The notes below the pieces were generated by a model. That model had not been told where the DNA came from. It did no database searches and saw nothing but the letters and a program-made list of their open reading frames with translations. The position numbers and the translations under genes were made by a program. From positions 1-7,598 of the forward strand of contig JBBSTY010000168.1 of assembly GCA_038235385.1 (NCBI GenBank): a stretch of 7,598 bases of DNA. The letters run 5' to 3'. This document shows positions 6,146 through 7,598 of this stretch, piece after piece. Source of the DNA: JBBSTY01 sp038235385. GTDB lineage: Bacteria; Actinomycetota; Acidimicrobiia; Acidimicrobiales; Acidimicrobilacustridaceae. The stretch's first letter is position 1. Each line of letters opens with the position of its first letter.

Positions 6146-6712
6146 TCACGGCTTGACCGTCGCCCGGAGCTCGTCGGTGTCCATCTTCGACCGACCGGGG
6201 ATCTCCTGGTCCGACGCGAGCGTCCGGACCTCCTCGGCGCTCAGGTCGCTGCGGTCCGCCATCGTGGGCGCACCGAGCTCGCCCTTGCGCCGGTCGAGCT
6301 CGACGCCGAGCTCTCGACGACGGTCGGCATCGGTCTTGCCGCGCACGGGCGGGAACAGGTCCGACTCCTCCTCACCGGCATGGTGCTCGACGTTCTCCAT
6401 GACCACCGTCCACTTGGCCTTCCACGCCGGATCGTCCGGTCCGAGGTCCTTCAGCTCGTCCATCAGGACCTTCACCTCGTGGTGCTCCTCGAGTCCCTCG
6501 GCCACGTCGTCGCGGATCTCGTCGTCGAGGTCACGGATGGCCGGGTAGAAGATCTCTTCCTCGATCGTCGTGTGCACCTCGATCTCGGTGCGCATCTCGG
6601 CGGCCAGCTCCACCATCGCCGCGGTGTCGTCGTCGGCCGCCGCCTTCTCGAACTGGCTGAACAGCCCGCGCACCCGGTTGTGGTCGGCGGTGAGCAGCGT
6701 CAGGGCATCCAT
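6146..6712 (-). CDS. Hemerythrin-like (HHE) protein with C-terminal Rho_N-like motif
   Basis: A 188-residue soluble protein. Residues 1-125 form a hemerythrin HHE four-helix bundle with the iron-ligand pattern visible: H11 (TADHNRVRGLF), H47 and E51 (VHTTIEEEIFYP), H77/H78 (LEEHHEVKVLMDEL), and H110/H111 with E114-E116 (VEHHAGEEESDLFP). Such proteins hold a non-heme di-iron centre that binds or reduces oxygen, peroxide or nitric oxide, or stores iron. After a charged linker, residues 158-186 (LSAEEVRTLASDQEIPGRSK, then MDTDELRATV) resemble the small helical Rho N-terminal motif, a nucleic-acid or protein contact module, so the protein may act at DNA or RNA; that is inference. The ATG at 6712 has AGGAG seven bases upstream. 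It lies between a heme-oxygenase-like iron protein and the HAD phosphatase on the same strand. The hemerythrin call is firm; the ligand gas and partner are not known. Confidence 0.93.
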   Translation of the reverse strand: MDALTLLTADHNRVRGLFSQFEKAAADDDTAAMVELAAEMRTEIEVHTTIEEEIFYPAIRDLDDEIRDDVAEGLEEHHEVKVLMDELKDLGPDDPAWKAKWTVVMENVEHHAGEEESDLFPPVRGKTDADRRRELGVELDRRKGELGAPTMADRSDLSAEEVRTLASDQEIPGRSKMDTDELRATVKP

Positions 6713-6825
6713 GCGAAGTCTCCTCGGTGTCGGTCAGACGGTGCTCGTCCGATGGCATCGCTTCCCTTCCCACGAGGCACTGCGGTAGTCGCGATCATCG
6801 AGCGGTCGTCGCGACGCCCGCGGAT

Positions 6826-6841
6826 CCCACCGGCCGGCGGG
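6826..6841 (-). terminator. Short hairpin after the heme-oxygenase-like gene
   Basis: CCCACCGGCCGGCGGG is palindromic except for one A/C position. In minus-strand RNA that position is a G-U pair, giving a six-base-pair stem with a GGCC loop. It lies 9 bases past the stop codon of the upstream gene. There is no T-run. It may separate that gene from the hemerythrin gene, whose start lies 138 bases downstream of that stop. I see no clear promoter for the hemerythrin between 6725 and 6825. Confidence 0.3.
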
Positions 6842-6850
6842 GTGTCGGCG

Positions 6851-7598
6851 TCAGCTGGACACGCCCACATCGCCGAGCGAGACGACCGGCGCAACCGTCG
6901 GTTCCGTGGCACGCAGCGAGGACCGAGAACCCGTCCACGCCCGGAGCAGCGCCCGAGCGAATCGGTCCTCGGTGCGCAGCAGCACGTGCGCACCGAGCAC
7001 GAGGTCAGCAGGGTCGAGGCCGTCGTCGCCCGGCCCGTCGCCGAGCAGCACCCGGCGGGCGAGGTCACCGTGGTGCTCGTCGGCCTCGACGTGCACGTCG
7101 TAGAACCGTCGGACGTGCTCGTCGAAGCCGAGACGTTCTGCGGCGCGTGCGTACCGTCCCATCGGGGTCACCGACGTCATCTCGAAGAGGGCGAGGTGAC
7201 CCACGAGCGGCGCGAGCAGCTCGCGGCGGCCGGCGAGCAGGCTGAGGAGGTTGCCGGTGGCGAGCGTGGTGCCCGGCAGCAGATCGACGTCGTGGCCGTA
7301 GCGGGGGTCGAGGCCGGCATGGTCCATGGCCGTGGCGAACAACTCGGCGTGGGACGCACCCGGTTCGCCCCCGCCGTACTCGTCGAACTGGATCTCGGCG
7401 TAGGCCGACTTGCGCGGTCCCGGCACCAGGCGGCTGAGACCGGCGGTGTGCGGGTCGGCCTCCTTCAACTGGTACGCCGACCGGTGGATCAGGAACTCCC
7501 GGAACTGGTCGGCAGTTCCCTGCTCGACCATGTACGACGAGAGCGATGGCCCGGTGAACGCCGTCAGCATGGCGTCGACCGCCGGCCCGGCGCCCGTA
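6851..7598 (-). CDS. Heme-oxygenase-like iron-containing redox enzyme, 5' end outside window
   Basis: The frame is open to the right edge with no stop, and proteins of this family usually carry roughly 100 more N-terminal residues. The ATG at 7570 is therefore probably internal and the gene is partial here. Counting from that ATG, 239 residues form a helical heme-oxygenase-like fold typical of actinobacterial proteins labelled iron-containing redox enzyme. Conserved stretches are FLIHRSAYQLKEADPHT, AEIQFDEYGGGEPGASHAEL, ALFEMTSVTPMGRYARA and FYDVHVEADEHHG. E37, E64, H74, H160, D164 and H167 form a plausible six-ligand non-heme di-iron site. It should be a cytoplasmic oxygen-using oxidase or oxygenase; the substrate is unknown. 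Such genes belong to the wider TENA/PqqC and heme oxygenase superfamily. It is the first visible gene of a minus-strand series leading to the hemerythrin and HAD genes, though 138 bases and a small hairpin lie before the hemerythrin. Confidence 0.85.
   Translation of the reverse strand, partial: TGAGPAVDAMLTAFTGPSLSSYMVEQGTADQFREFLIHRSAYQLKEADPHTAGLSRLVPGPRKSAYAEIQFDEYGGGEPGASHAELFATAMDHAGLDPRYGHDVDLLPGTTLATGNLLSLLAGRRELLAPLVGHLALFEMTSVTPMGRYARAAERLGFDEHVRRFYDVHVEADEHHGDLARRVLLGDGPGDDGLDPADLVLGAHVLLRTEDRFARALLRAWTGSRSSLRATEPTVAPVVSLGDVGVSS

Noticed and set aside
5305..6156. Plus-strand frame of 283 codons opposite the HAD gene
   Set aside because: The minus-strand frame here has all four HAD motifs; this one has none and starts inside the repeat-bearing intergenic spacer.
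6531..6773. Minus-strand 80-codon frame starting upstream of the hemerythrin
   Set aside because: It overlaps the hemerythrin start region in another frame and becomes Arg/Gly-rich after the overlap, with no recognisable domain.

Overview
The window is very GC-rich, densely coded bacterial chromosome. Start sites carry GGAGG-type ribosome binding sites, GTG starts occur, and the gene families (NarL-type two-component pair, serine/threonine-rich lipoprotein, crotonase, hemerythrin, heme-oxygenase-like iron enzyme) fit a high-GC Actinomycetota genome. A class such as Acidimicrobiia is possible but cannot be shown from the sequence. No rRNA, tRNA, CRISPR array, insertion sequence or phage gene is visible.

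Layout from left to right. Positions 1-118 are non-coding, with two long C homopolymers and a hairpin. A translationally coupled two-component system lies on the minus strand: response regulator 119-817 and membrane histidine kinase 814-2895, transcribed kinase first. Upstream of it, after a strong stem-loop (3013-3045), is a minus-strand lipoprotein gene (3085-4164) built from two diverged copies of a cupredoxin-like domain. A 338-bp divergent intergenic region (4165-4502) holds a plausible promoter for the lipoprotein and a cluster of GTCCCG/CGGGAC half-sites that includes an 18-bp perfect palindrome. The only plus-strand gene, an enoyl-CoA hydratase/isomerase family protein (4503-5288), converges on a HAD phosphatase across a spacer that contains a perfect 19-bp tandem duplication and a hairpin. 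The right part is a minus-strand series: a heme-oxygenase-like di-iron protein entering from the right edge (6851-7598, 5' end outside), a hemerythrin with a C-terminal Rho_N-like motif (6146-6712), and the HAD phosphatase (5389-6063).

How the genes may work together. The kinase and regulator form one signalling unit. The lipoprotein just upstream on the same strand could be a target or a sensory partner, but the hairpin between them argues for separate transcription units. The hemerythrin and the heme-oxygenase-like protein both keep complete sets of candidate iron ligands, so the right third is a small group of non-heme iron proteins, possibly related to oxygen or redox handling. I see no sign of a defence system, secretion system or biosynthetic cluster. 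The most interesting items are the duplicated cupredoxin-like lipoprotein, the hemerythrin/Rho_N fusion, the intact six-ligand set of the heme-oxygenase-like protein, the palindrome cluster at 4231-4267 and the C homopolymers near the left edge.
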